DNA of 29,860 bases from DASYAN01 sp034431765 (GTDB lineage Bacteria > Chloroflexota > Ktedonobacteria > Ktedonobacterales > Ktedonobacteraceae). The notes under the pieces were generated by a model that searched no databases, was not told where the DNA came from, and saw only the letters and a list, made by a program, of their open reading frames with translations. Every line of letters begins with the position of its first letter. The stretch's first letter is position 1. The position numbers and the translations under genes were made by a program. The stretch covers positions 1-29,860 of the forward strand of contig DAOUDD010000250.1 of assembly GCA_034431765.1 (NCBI GenBank), written 5' to 3'. This document shows positions 7,807 to 15,397 of the stretch, in pieces.

Positions 7807-9090
7807 ATGCTTACAATGGAACAAATTATGAAATATCATTCAAAAATTGAAGTTCCTATATCTCTAAAGAAAGTGGGAATAGAACTGGAACTTTTTTGTA
7901 TTAATGCCCTGAACAATAAAATTGTTCCTTACCAAGCGATAGGAAATGTCATTTCTATGCAAAATTTGCTTGGATACCTGATGGCGTATGAAGGATATAG
8001 CCTATCTGATTTCACTAAAACGTTGGAATTGAAAAAGGATCAGACAAAAATAACATTAGAACCCGGTGCGCAGTTTGAATTTTGCTCAGCTCCGCACGAA
8101 CGTTTAACTGATTTGCTAACCGAGTTACAAAACTACAATCTTACGTTACAAAAATTGGCTGACGAATTTAACGTGGATTGGTTAGATGTATCGTACTTTC
8201 CCTTAGGAAAACCTTCTGATATTCCTCTTATTCCAAATCCTAGATATGAAACAATGTATAGGTATTTCCAACGTACTGGTGAGCTAGGAAGAGATATTAT
8301 GTGTTACACAGGCTCTCTTCAGATAACATTTGATTATGACTCATTGTTGGACTTAGAGGAAAAAGTCACTCGGTCTCTTCTCCTTAAACCTATCTTTCTC
8401 TTTATAACAGCGAATTCTAGATTAAGAGAGGGAAGAGACACAGGTTTAAGATCATTTAGAACAGTAACCTATAGACATACAGATCCTTCTCGTATGGGAA
8501 CACCAGGATCAGAAGAAATTTGGGGCTTAGGAAAATGGACTTTATCAAGTTATATAAATAAAGTGCTAAAGGCACCTATTATGTTCTCGTTAAGGGAGAA
8601 ACACGCATATCAAGAAACTGAAAATAAAACCTTCGAGTCCTTGATGAATGATTTGACATTAATTGATTATTTATTTCATAGCTCTACTATATGGACAGAT
8701 ATTAGAATCAGACAATACTTTGAAATCAGATACTTAGATAATCCAGGTGTTACTCTTATTCCAGGTGTAATTGTCTTACTTTACGAATTATTGCATGATG
8801 AAGTACTATGGAGTTCTTTCAAGAAAGAAATACCTTACCGTTTTGAGGAGGTGCCAGCAGTAGTTGATCTACTAAATACTATCTCAGTTACATCTAATAG
8901 TTATTGGGAAAACAAGTTAATAAAACCACTCATAGAATTAATAAACTATCTTCAAGAAAGTCTTGAACCCTCAGTATCGATACATCTTAACCCCGTCAAA
9001 GATAAAATAATTAATTATAAGAAATATGATAATTTGCCTAACTTAAATAATGATAAGGATATTTTATTTTATTTCAAAAGGAAGAAATAG
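7807..9090 (+). CDS. Glutamate-cysteine ligase-like enzyme (GCS2 family)
   Basis: A 427-aa protein with the features of the GCS2 (plant/EgtA-type) glutamate-cysteine ligase family. KVGIELELF at about 22-30 supplies metal-binding glutamates. EPGAQFEFCSAPHE at about 85-98 is the substrate-site signature. PRYETMYRYF at about 145-154, CYTGSLQITFDY at 166-177 and a later FEIRYLDNPG complete the set. The family joins glutamate to the amino group of cysteine, or a related amine, using ATP. Possible roles are low-molecular-weight thiol or ergothioneine synthesis, or peptide tailoring. No glutathione synthetase, egtB/D or peptide precursor gene is in the window, so the product is unknown. The C-terminal ~40 residues are AT-driven low complexity (KIINYKKYDN). 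AGAGGGG lies about 10 nt before the ATG; a second in-frame ATG is 9 nt later. Codon use is markedly more AT-rich than in the genes to the left. Confidence 0.8.
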   Translation: MLTMEQIMKYHSKIEVPISLKKVGIELELFCINALNNKIVPYQAIGNVISMQNLLGYLMAYEGYSLSDFTKTLELKKDQTKITLEPGAQFEFCSAPHERLTDLLTELQNYNLTLQKLADEFNVDWLDVSYFPLGKPSDIPLIPNPRYETMYRYFQRTGELGRDIMCYTGSLQITFDYDSLLDLEEKVTRSLLLKPIFLFITANSRLREGRDTGLRSFRTVTYRHTDPSRMGTPGSEEIWGLGKWTLSSYINKVLKAPIMFSLREKHAYQETENKTFESLMNDLTLIDYLFHSSTIWTDIRIRQYFEIRYLDNPGVTLIPGVIVLLYELLHDEVLWSSFKKEIPYRFEEVPAVVDLLNTISVTSNSYWENKLIKPLIELINYLQESLEPSVSIHLNPVKDKIINYKKYDNLPNLNNDKDILFYFKRKK

Positions 9091-9251
9091 TGTTTACGAA
9101 TTAAAAATCTTGCTCGAAATATTTAGACTAAGTAAAAAAATTAATTTATCGTGTATATATGTTACTTAATGTAATTAGGCAAAATGGGATTTAGAAGAAT
9201 ATATGCTTATGATATATAAAGCTTTACAGTAAGGCTGCAGCCTACCAAAGT

Positions 9252-9393
9252 TCTGTTTGGGGACGCGTGCGCTACCGTATCAACACAGTGTTCGGACAAC
9301 TAATTGACAGATTGTTGTCACATGAAACGAGTTTCGAAGCGTAATTTGTGGCATTTGCACACTTGCTTGTTTCGCTACATTTTGATGCCATAG
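9252..9393 (+). pseudogene. IS982-family transposase C-terminal remnant (frameshifted)
   Basis: Translation of 9258-9310 gives WGRVRYRINTVFGQLIDR. After a frame change, 9322-9393 gives KRVSKRNLWHLHTCLFRYIL and then a stop. Together these match the C-terminal pattern of IS982-type transposases (RRxIETVFGQLxxRF, then KRVxARDLWHL..R..). No start, no upstream catalytic region and no inverted repeats remain. It lies in the 9091-9620 gap, which otherwise holds AT-rich non-coding sequence in which I see nothing else. Confidence 0.55.
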
Positions 9394-9620
9394 GATGTGC
9401 TTTTTCTTCAATCAGCGCTAGGCGCGATCAGGCTCCTTATCTGTAGTTTGATCGTTTAGTTGCTTAAAATTACTTGCACATTGCGTTAATTTAGATATTG
9501 GCACAACCGTCATTATTTGATTAGATTAAGTAGGAATTTCTGCAACCAATACTGCTTCTAAATTTCTTCAGGTAGTGCGCCTTAGTTGGAAGACCTTCGT
9601 TTTACGAATGGAGATGAACA

Positions 9621-11567
9621 ATGTTCTGCTCTAACTGTGGTACTCAGATAAGACCTAATGCTAAATTCTGCTCTAACTGTGGTACAGATGCTAATATGAA
9701 CAGAAGTGTCCAACATTCAGCATCCTCACAAGGTCGGGTCAAATCTTCTTTAAAGTTGTATATTTCTATTTTTGCAAGTATATGTTTTATGATAAGTATC
9801 GTTATTGGTGCGCAAAGTAGCCAAGGATCTCTATATAGTACACTAACAATAGTGATGAGCGTACTAGGAGTTGCCTTCGCTTTTTTTCAACTGTTGACTT
9901 CATTACAGATTACCACACCTATTATTCGGCCACGAATTAGAATTACAAAATTTCCCTCCTACTATATTATGCTAATTTCGTCTATCCTGCTTGTGGTAGC
10001 TTCTATATGGCAATACTACAAACCTAATACGTTTCCTGCTTTGTCTTCTAATCCCTGTCAAACAGTTAGAGCACAAAAACCGATATCCTCTGATACTATC
10101 ATAAGTCAAGCTCCTGATGGAGAATGCATTGGTATTAGTGATGGAACCTTCTTCTTTGATAAGGATTTAAAAGATCGTCCTAAAAACTATAACGATTTGA
10201 AGCTAAAAGTTCTTCAAGAACTTAAAAATGGAAATACTGACCAAGCAGAAAAACTTTGGCAGACTGGTCATGTCACTAATGATGCTGAAATGCTTATCTA
10301 CTTAGAGGACCAGCGTGTACTTGCTTCCAACAATCCTTCTATTACGATAGCAGTAACAACTATGGTTACGGGAGGGTATGCAAGTGTAGGAAGGGGGATA
10401 TTGCAAGGAGCTTATGTAGCTCAAAAAGAATATAATAGTAACTGTATACTCCCTAATTGTACAAAAATCAGACTTCTTATTGTCAATGCTGGATCAGGAA
10501 GAGGGTCTAGTGACTGGGCATTGTATGCAAGTATAGCGGCTAATCAAATTGTGCAACAAGCTAGTACGTTTAAGATTAAAGCAGTTTTAGGTTGGCCTTA
10601 CAGTGGTCAAACGGTAGGAGCTATTCCAGTTTTAGGTCCAGCACATATACCAATAGTATCTCCTTCTGCTTCGAGTGATAGTTTAACAAGTTCTTCAGAC
10701 TACTTTTCGCGTGTTGTTCCACCTGATACCGTTCAAGCAATCGCAGGAGCAAATTACGCAAAGAATACTTTGAAAGCAAAGAAAGTTGCTGTTTTCTACG
10801 ATCTAACAGATCCTTATAGTAGAAGTTTAGGAGAAGCTTTCTCAAAGCAATTTGAGACGTTTAGTCATGTAACTGTTATCAAGGAACTATTTACTGTAGG
10901 TAAAACTAATGATGATCAGATGGGTGCTCTAATAAGAGATTCCTTTAGAGAAGCGCCCGACCTTGATCTAATTTATTATGCTGGTTATGTTCAAGATGTA
11001 TCACACCTACTAAATCTATTACCAGATGCTAAACGCTATCCAGGTTTAGAGGTTATGGGTGGAGACGGCCTATATGATCCTTCTGATCTACCATCAGGAA
11101 TATATCCACCAACATCCTTCGGTCGTATGATTTTCACTGCACACGCTTATTCAGATCAATGGCGCTTCGCTAATCTACCCAACCCACAATTCTTTTGTGA
11201 CTATACACATGATTTTGATCCACAAACTTCATGTCCAGGACCAAATACTGATAAGAAGTACGGATATAACCGAGCATCAACTTTTTCCATTCTTGCTTAT
11301 GATGGTTTAACCTTGCTTTTAAATGCGTCTGCAAAAGCAATTAGTAACCTAGGAATAGATTTTGATCCTCCGTATCTGCAATCAGTAATAAGAACTATTA
11401 ATGGGAACCAAGCGTTCCAAGGGATAAGCGGGAGGATATCAATAGGTCCAAATGGAAATCCTCTTAACAAGGCTATCGTAATTTTACGAGTGGACGAAAA
11501 TGGAATGACTCAAATGATTGGATCGCAAAATTGCTTTTCTGTTAGAAGTCATTGTGGAGACTTATAA
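9621..11567 (+). CDS. Zinc-ribbon, membrane-anchored periplasmic-binding-protein-like receptor
   Basis: A 648-aa protein. It opens with a zinc ribbon (MFCSNCGTQIRPNAKFCSNC; C3, C6, C17, C20), then three membrane segments at about 45-63, 71-92 and 112-131, and a linker of about 100 residues. From about 240 to 640 it has a type 1 periplasmic-binding-protein fold of the Leu/Ile/Val-binding or receptor-ligand-binding type: SITIAVTTMVTGGYASVGRG, KIRLLIVNAGSGRGSSD, AVLGWPYSG, VAVFYDLTDPYSRSLGEAF, ASTFSILAYDGL. With a cytoplasmic zinc ribbon and three TM helices, the binding domain would face outside. There is no ABC permease or ATPase gene next to it and no kinase or other output domain, so it looks like a stand-alone sensor or tethered binding protein rather than a transporter component. 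GGAGA lies about 7 nt before the ATG. The ligand is unknown; amino acids or related metabolites are usual for this fold. Confidence 0.82.
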   Translation: MFCSNCGTQIRPNAKFCSNCGTDANMNRSVQHSASSQGRVKSSLKLYISIFASICFMISIVIGAQSSQGSLYSTLTIVMSVLGVAFAFFQLLTSLQITTPIIRPRIRITKFPSYYIMLISSILLVVASIWQYYKPNTFPALSSNPCQTVRAQKPISSDTIISQAPDGECIGISDGTFFFDKDLKDRPKNYNDLKLKVLQELKNGNTDQAEKLWQTGHVTNDAEMLIYLEDQRVLASNNPSITIAVTTMVTGGYASVGRGILQGAYVAQKEYNSNCILPNCTKIRLLIVNAGSGRGSSDWALYASIAANQIVQQASTFKIKAVLGWPYSGQTVGAIPVLGPAHIPIVSPSASSDSLTSSSDYFSRVVPPDTVQAIAGANYAKNTLKAKKVAVFYDLTDPYSRSLGEAFSKQFETFSHVTVIKELFTVGKTNDDQMGALIRDSFREAPDLDLIYYAGYVQDVSHLLNLLPDAKRYPGLEVMGGDGLYDPSDLPSGIYPPTSFGRMIFTAHAYSDQWRFANLPNPQFFCDYTHDFDPQTSCPGPNTDKKYGYNRASTFSILAYDGLTLLLNASAKAISNLGIDFDPPYLQSVIRTINGNQAFQGISGRISIGPNGNPLNKAIVILRVDENGMTQMIGSQNCFSVRSHCGDL

Positions 11568-11650
11568 TGGTCCTAGCAAGTCGGCGATGTCATACTGCAT
11601 CTTGTGTAGAGGAAGCGAAATAGGCATGGTTCGAGCGCATCCCGGAACCG

Positions 11651-11743
11651 CTACGGAATAGGATCAGCGGAGGTATTGGTTCTGAAGGTGGCAAGAGCCT
11701 CATCGATGATCTGTCCGGCTTGCTCAGCCACCGCTAGATGATC
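11651..11743 (-). pseudogene. C-terminal fragment of an unidentified gene cut by an IS3 end
   Basis: On the minus strand, 31 codons from 11743 read DHLAVAEQAGQIIDEALATF and end in a stop at 11651. They begin exactly where the IS3-type inverted repeat ends. Composition looks coding, but it is too short to identify. Confidence 0.3.
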
Positions 11744-11744
11744 C

Positions 11745-11773
11745 TCACCCGAATTTACGGAGTTCCTAAACCT
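11745..11773 (+). repeat. IS3-family terminal inverted repeat (right end of orfB relic)
   Basis: The sequence from TCACCCGAATTTACGG to TTCCTAAACCT matches 17 of 26 positions of the IS end at 15071-15100 read inward. It lies just beyond the orfB stop codon, where the right end of an IS3 element belongs. Confidence 0.6.
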
Positions 11774-11944
11774 TAGGGGAACACATCACTTGCTCGTACT
11801 CAAAGGGACTCAGATAGTTGAGCGTAGAATGCCTCCGAGTCGATTATAGAACGTTTCAAGATAATCAAAGGTAGCACTTCTTGCCTGCGTTCGTGTCTGA
11901 AATGCCTGACCGTCGATACACTCACCTTTGAAACTATGGAAAAA
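11766..11944 (-). pseudogene. IS3-family transposase OrfB, C-terminal remnant, one frameshift
   Basis: On the minus strand the sequence after the outer intron's 3' end reads FFHSFKGECIDGQ, then RSATFDYLETFYNR. It then changes frame to RRHSTLNYLSPFEYEQ and stops at 11766. This is the classic end of an IS3 OrfB integrase (FFxxLKxEC, FDYIExFYNxxRxHSxLxYxSPxEYE). The catalytic DDE residues upstream are gone: a group II intron interrupts the gene here and the 5' exon is not found on its other side. Dead copy. Confidence 0.75.
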
Positions 11945-12041
11945 GTAGGGTGGGCATCCGACGAGGTACAATGTTCTTGCCCTTTTCCGAATGCCTCCCT
12001 CCAAATGAAGTGGGGTACCAGCGAGGTGCCAGAAGCATAGC

Positions 12042-13904
12042 TCATGACCCTTTTCCGTTACCCTCTTCCCGAACCGGACGGGACCATTTCTGTGTCATCC
12101 GGCTCTCTAGTCCTTGTTTCCGAAAGGTCGTAGTCGAAGTTCCTGCATGGATAGCTTCATGGCACGTTCGACAGACGACAAGGGTTTTGCGCTTTCGTGT
12201 TGCCATTTGTTTCACCCAGACAGGTTTTTCTTTTCTTCCTGGCTTCTCTAGGTCCGCTAACTTACGGATGTGATGCACCTCTACGCGCTCGTGTGAGCCG
12301 CACAGTTCACATTCATCCGCCAGCACGCGTTGAAGGAGTTCGCTCCGATTAACCATGAGAAACTGAGGAGTATGATCGACAAGGATTGCATCTTGCTTAC
12401 GTTTCAAGGGGATGCCACCAAATTGTGCAACGAGTGGTTTCTTGCCCTGTTCTCGCTGGACGACGACTCGTAGACACTTCCGCAAGCCGTATTCCGTTTC
12501 GGTTGTTGCTCTGTACTTGCGTGCTATTGCAGCAACTGAAGACTTATGTTTGCCTGCTAGAGTTTTGAGCAGGGATGTTTCCGCTACCCATTTCAGTTTC
12601 CCAAACAGACGAACATTTTGTGCCAGCAGATAATACTGGACGACGCCTCGATACTCCGCTTGATACTTGCTGACAATGGAATAATCACTGTCTCTCAGTA
12701 GTTGAGCACGTTGGGCTGGTTTCCCTCGTTGCATATAGAGTGCGCATTTTTGTTCAATGACCTCCTTCGGAACGCGCAGACTCACCATTTCGTTGACTTG
12801 CCGTTGACCTCGACGGTCTAGCTTGTCATCCGCGTGTTGGCTGACAATATGGTAGCCAAGAAATTTTGCTGCGCTGGTTCGAGCATGAGTAATCAAGGTC
12901 TTTTCCTCAGACAATTCCAACTTGAGGGTTTCACGGAGGAACGTTCTCAGGTCGTGCTTGATGTGCTCGGCCTCCGCTTTTGAACCACTGAAACCAAGCA
13001 CCCAGTCATCGGCGTACCTCACGTAACGAAGTCGTCGGTAGTTTGGGTCGTAAGGGTCTTGACTTGCGTGTTTCCGGCGTTGCTTGCGCACGTCTCGGAC
13101 TGCTTGTCGATCTCCTCGTCGCTTGGCACGAGCAAGGGCGTACTCCATTTGTTGGTACGCAGGGTTTGGTCTCCTGCGTTTTCCCCGATTATACTTGGGC
13201 ATCAGCACTGTTTCGACATACGTGTCTAGTTTATCCAGGTAGATGTTACTGAGAATGGGACTACACACTCCGCCTTGTGGTGCTCCACTAAGCGTTTCAT
13301 GCCAACGCCATTCTTCCAAGTAGCCTGCTTGGAGCATGTGTCGGATGAGTCTGAGAAACCGATTGTCCTGGATATGTTCGCCGAGAATGTTCAAAAGGAC
13401 ATCATGATCGAGTCTTCCGAAACAATCAGAAATGTCGCCTTCAATCACCCAATGTACGCCTTTCCAGGTATGCACGATTTCGCTGAGAGCAGTATGACAT
13501 CCCCTTCCAGGACGAAAGCCATGCGAATGCTCGCTGAAGCGCGGCTCGAAGTAGGCACTGAGCACTTGCCGTACCACCTCTTGCAGCACTTTTGACGACC
13601 ACGATGGCAGTCCAAGTGGTCGAAGTTTCCCTGACCGCTTGGGAATGTAGACACGTTTCACGGGAGACCATCGCCATCGTTCCTGACGAATGAGGTCAAT
13701 CATGGTCGTGATTTTCTCTCGTGACATCCCATCCACCGTTTCGCCCGTCGTGTCTGGCGTCATAGCTCCATCGTTGGAGTACAAACGCGCATACGCTTGC
13801 AGGTAGAACTGTGGATTGTACAAGTGTCGATACAGATTGTTAAGCGGTAATCCTTGTTCACCGCGTTTTCGGATAATACTCAGGACCGTTGTGGCGTCCT
13901 GCAT
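12042..13904 (-). CDS. ltrA: Group II intron reverse transcriptase-maturase with HNH endonuclease
   Basis: A 620-aa intron-encoded protein. The RT domain has the motifs YIPKRSGKLRPLGLPSW (about 86-102), FSEHSHGFRPGRGCHTAL (123-140), the active-site block RYVRYADDWVLGF with YADD at 297-300, and KFLGYHIV (347-354). A maturase X domain covers about 370-480 (LLRDSDYSIVSKYQAEYRG at 402-420). The C-terminal HNH nuclease has C532xxC535, the HH pair at 544-545 and C578xxC581 (VCRTCHEAIHAG). It promotes splicing of its intron RNA and target-primed reverse transcription into new sites. GCGAGG lies 8 nt upstream of the ATG. The last ~20 codons run through domain V of the intron RNA. Full length with no visible lesion. 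Confidence 0.93.
   Translation of the reverse strand: MQDATTVLSIIRKRGEQGLPLNNLYRHLYNPQFYLQAYARLYSNDGAMTPDTTGETVDGMSREKITTMIDLIRQERWRWSPVKRVYIPKRSGKLRPLGLPSWSSKVLQEVVRQVLSAYFEPRFSEHSHGFRPGRGCHTALSEIVHTWKGVHWVIEGDISDCFGRLDHDVLLNILGEHIQDNRFLRLIRHMLQAGYLEEWRWHETLSGAPQGGVCSPILSNIYLDKLDTYVETVLMPKYNRGKRRRPNPAYQQMEYALARAKRRGDRQAVRDVRKQRRKHASQDPYDPNYRRLRYVRYADDWVLGFSGSKAEAEHIKHDLRTFLRETLKLELSEEKTLITHARTSAAKFLGYHIVSQHADDKLDRRGQRQVNEMVSLRVPKEVIEQKCALYMQRGKPAQRAQLLRDSDYSIVSKYQAEYRGVVQYYLLAQNVRLFGKLKWVAETSLLKTLAGKHKSSVAAIARKYRATTETEYGLRKCLRVVVQREQGKKPLVAQFGGIPLKRKQDAILVDHTPQFLMVNRSELLQRVLADECELCGSHERVEVHHIRKLADLEKPGRKEKPVWVKQMATRKRKTLVVCRTCHEAIHAGTSTTTFRKQGLESRMTQKWSRPVREEGNGKGS
12062..12104 (-). ncRNA. 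Domain V of the inner group II intron
   Basis: On the minus strand, GAGCCGGATGAC pairs with GTCCGGTTC around a GAAA tetraloop with a short 3'-strand bulge. It carries the AGC catalytic triad position expected of domain V. It overlaps the 3' end of the maturase ORF. Confidence 0.7.
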
Positions 13905-14418
13905 TTCGCATACCTCGCTTTACTGAGTATTAAGGTCCCTGTGCCCCTTCGCCGTGTACGAGCTTACGTCTTCACTCGCGCTGACTACTACGAGCACTCT
14001 GCTCCCCTAGAGGTCGCCCTCCGTAGGGAGTCCCGTGGTACATTCTCTGAGATACGTATCTAGCTCACCGTAGAGTCCCCATTCATCTCTTTGTCAGACC
14101 TCGTTGGTCCGTCTTCACACGCAAGGAGTGTCCCGACCCCAGGTTCATGCCGAAACAGCATGTGACATCGGTTTCAAGCGTTCTTCCGATGGGCGCGCAC
14201 ATTCACCAGTCGAGATTAGGGTTCAGGCAATTCAGCTTTACTCCTAGTGAGCGAGCCAGACGGTAGCCCTGTCCTACAACGCCTTCGGACATGCACCGCT
14301 TGCCCAACATGCTCTTGTTCCCTTTGGTTTTCACCGCTAGGTCAGTTGGTAGCTCAAGAACTCCTCCTTAGTTCTTCCTGTCTACGACAGGGATATCTCA
14401 AAGTGCCTCACGGCGCAC

Positions 14419-14454
14419 ACCCGGCGTGCAGATTTCTCTTGCACCGGGCTTTCC
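14419..14454 (-). ncRNA. Domain V of the outer group II intron (interrupted)
   Basis: On the minus strand, AAAGCCCGGTGC, then AGA-GAAA-TCT, then GCACGCCGGGT form a near-perfect hairpin with a GAAA tetraloop and a 2-nt bulge on the 3' strand. That is the canonical domain V shape. It follows the outer maturase stop (14459) by 4 nt, and the inner intron begins at its 3' base. Confidence 0.7.
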
Positions 14455-14458
14455 AGCA

Positions 14459-15070
14459 TCATCGGGGTATTCCCGTCCGTGAACGTGATTGCTGTGTGCG
14501 AAGTGGTCGTCCTGCGTGAAGATTTCGATGGCATGTACGACAAAGGACTATCGTCTTGCGACGACGCGCTACCATAATCTTTACCCAACTCGGCTTCTCT
14601 CGGCCTTCGTATGTGTTGAGGTCTTTGAGAGCGCGAAGGTGATGCATCTCAATTATCTCCGTCAAGCGAGTTGACCCGCACTGTTCACATATTTGAGCTA
14701 AGAGTCGTCTTTCGAGTTCTGAACGATCATTCCACTGCGGTTGTTGCGGTTGGTCTTCTACAGGAGTCTCAACCTCCCACCTCAAAGGGACTGCTCCCCA
14801 AGTCGCTACCAGCGGTTTCTTTCCCTCTTGCGGAACTGTGGCTTGTAACACCTTGTAGCGTTTGCCCTCGACGATGAGAGACGTTTTGTACTGCTTGTAA
14901 ATGTTTGCCACAGTGGTTTTGTGTTTCTGTGCTAACGTCTTTGTTAACGACTGTTCCATTGTCCACTTGAGAGATTGGAGCGAACTCATATTGTAGGCAC
15001 AGTGATAGTAGTTCGCCATGCCTCGATATTCGAGCTGATACGTTGCAACGATTGTGTAGTTACTTTGAAC
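14459..15070 (-). pseudogene. Outer intron maturase, C-terminal part only (X domain + HNH)
   Basis: Open without a start from 15070, beginning VQSNYTIVATYQLEYRGMAN, which aligns with LLRDSDYSIVSKYQAEYRG of the inner maturase. It continues through the X/DNA-binding region to an HNH motif (CEQCGS, MHHLRAL, LCRTCHRNLHAG) and a stop at 14459. The reverse transcriptase domain is missing: the sequence changes at 15071 to an IS3 inverted repeat. It is clearly a diverged relative of the inner maturase, not a copy of it. No function expected. Confidence 0.85.
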
Positions 15071-15100
15071 TTTCCCTGAATTCGTGGAGCCGGGAAACCT
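15071..15100 (+). repeat. IS3-family left terminal inverted repeat
   Basis: The sequence from TTTCCCTGAATTCG to GGGAAACCT is similar to the IS end at 11745-11773 (17 of 26 aligned positions). It lies 37 bp before the orfA start, the normal place for an IS3 left end, and is the exact point where the outer maturase gene is cut. Confidence 0.6.
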
Positions 15101-15136
15101 TTGAGGTATACTACTTCAGAAGGAAGGTGAAGCAGT

Positions 15137-15362
15137 ATGAAGAAAGTGCAAAAGACCTACACCACCGAGTTTAAGCTCGAAGCAGTGCGATTGGCGCAAA
15201 CGAGCGGCAAGCCAATCGCACAAGTGGCTCGTGAGCTGGGTATCTCCGACACCTCCATTCATCAGTGGTGCAAGGACCTGACTGCTCATGGAGACGAAGC
15301 CTTTCCGGGCAGTGGGCATCAAACGACGAAGGCGGGAGGAACTGCGCCGCCTCAAACAATAA
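15137..15362 (+). pseudogene. IS3-family OrfA (HTH) fragment with +1 frameshift
   Basis: Begins YTTEFKLEAVRLAQTSGKP, then ELGISDTSIHQW, the transposase_8/OrfA helix-turn-helix of IS3 elements. An AAGGAAGG stretch precedes the ATG. An extra G near 15334-15336 shifts the frame; removing it restores AEELRRLKQ, the expected OrfA continuation, which then meets a TAA at 15360. No orfB follows, so the IS is a stub. In the shifted frame the reading continues into the downstream recombinase, creating a 422-codon chimeric ORF. Confidence 0.75.
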
Positions 15363-15397
15363 CAGTGGGAAATATTTCTAAGCTCAAGGATATTCCT

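Larger units (their letters stand above)
12010..14418 (-). mobile_element. Inner group II intron, apparently complete (~2.4 kb)
   Basis: The 5' end fits the GUGYG consensus (GTGCG from 14418, or GTGTG from 14420). About 510 nt of RNA domains I-III precede the maturase ORF (13904-12042). Domain V follows, overlapping the end of the ORF. A domain VI-like stem then ends in CCCCAC at 12010, fitting the AY 3' end. It sits in the 3' strand of domain V of the outer intron. Splicing and mobility look possible, because ORF and domain V appear intact. Confidence 0.72.
11945..15070 (-). mobile_element. Outer group II intron relic, split by the inner intron and truncated at its 5' side
   Basis: On the minus strand, from right to left: the 3' part of an intron-encoded protein gene (15070-14459), an intact domain V hairpin (14454-14419), the inserted inner intron (about 14418-12010), then the outer intron's own domain VI region (about 12009-11945). 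The last part contains CGGAAAAGGG, as does the inner intron just before its domain VI. It ends in CCCTAC, directly before IS3 orfB coding sequence. The 5' half is missing because the element is cut at the IS3 inverted repeat starting at 15071, so it cannot splice by itself. Confidence 0.7.

Noticed and set aside
11637..11665. tRNA T-arm-like GGTTCGAGC string
   Set aside because: No acceptor, D or anticodon stems can be built around it on either strand.
15071..15120. Further upstream part of the outer maturase in another frame
   Set aside because: A short YLKGFPAPR-like reading looked possible, but this stretch matches the IS3 terminal inverted repeat, which explains it better.
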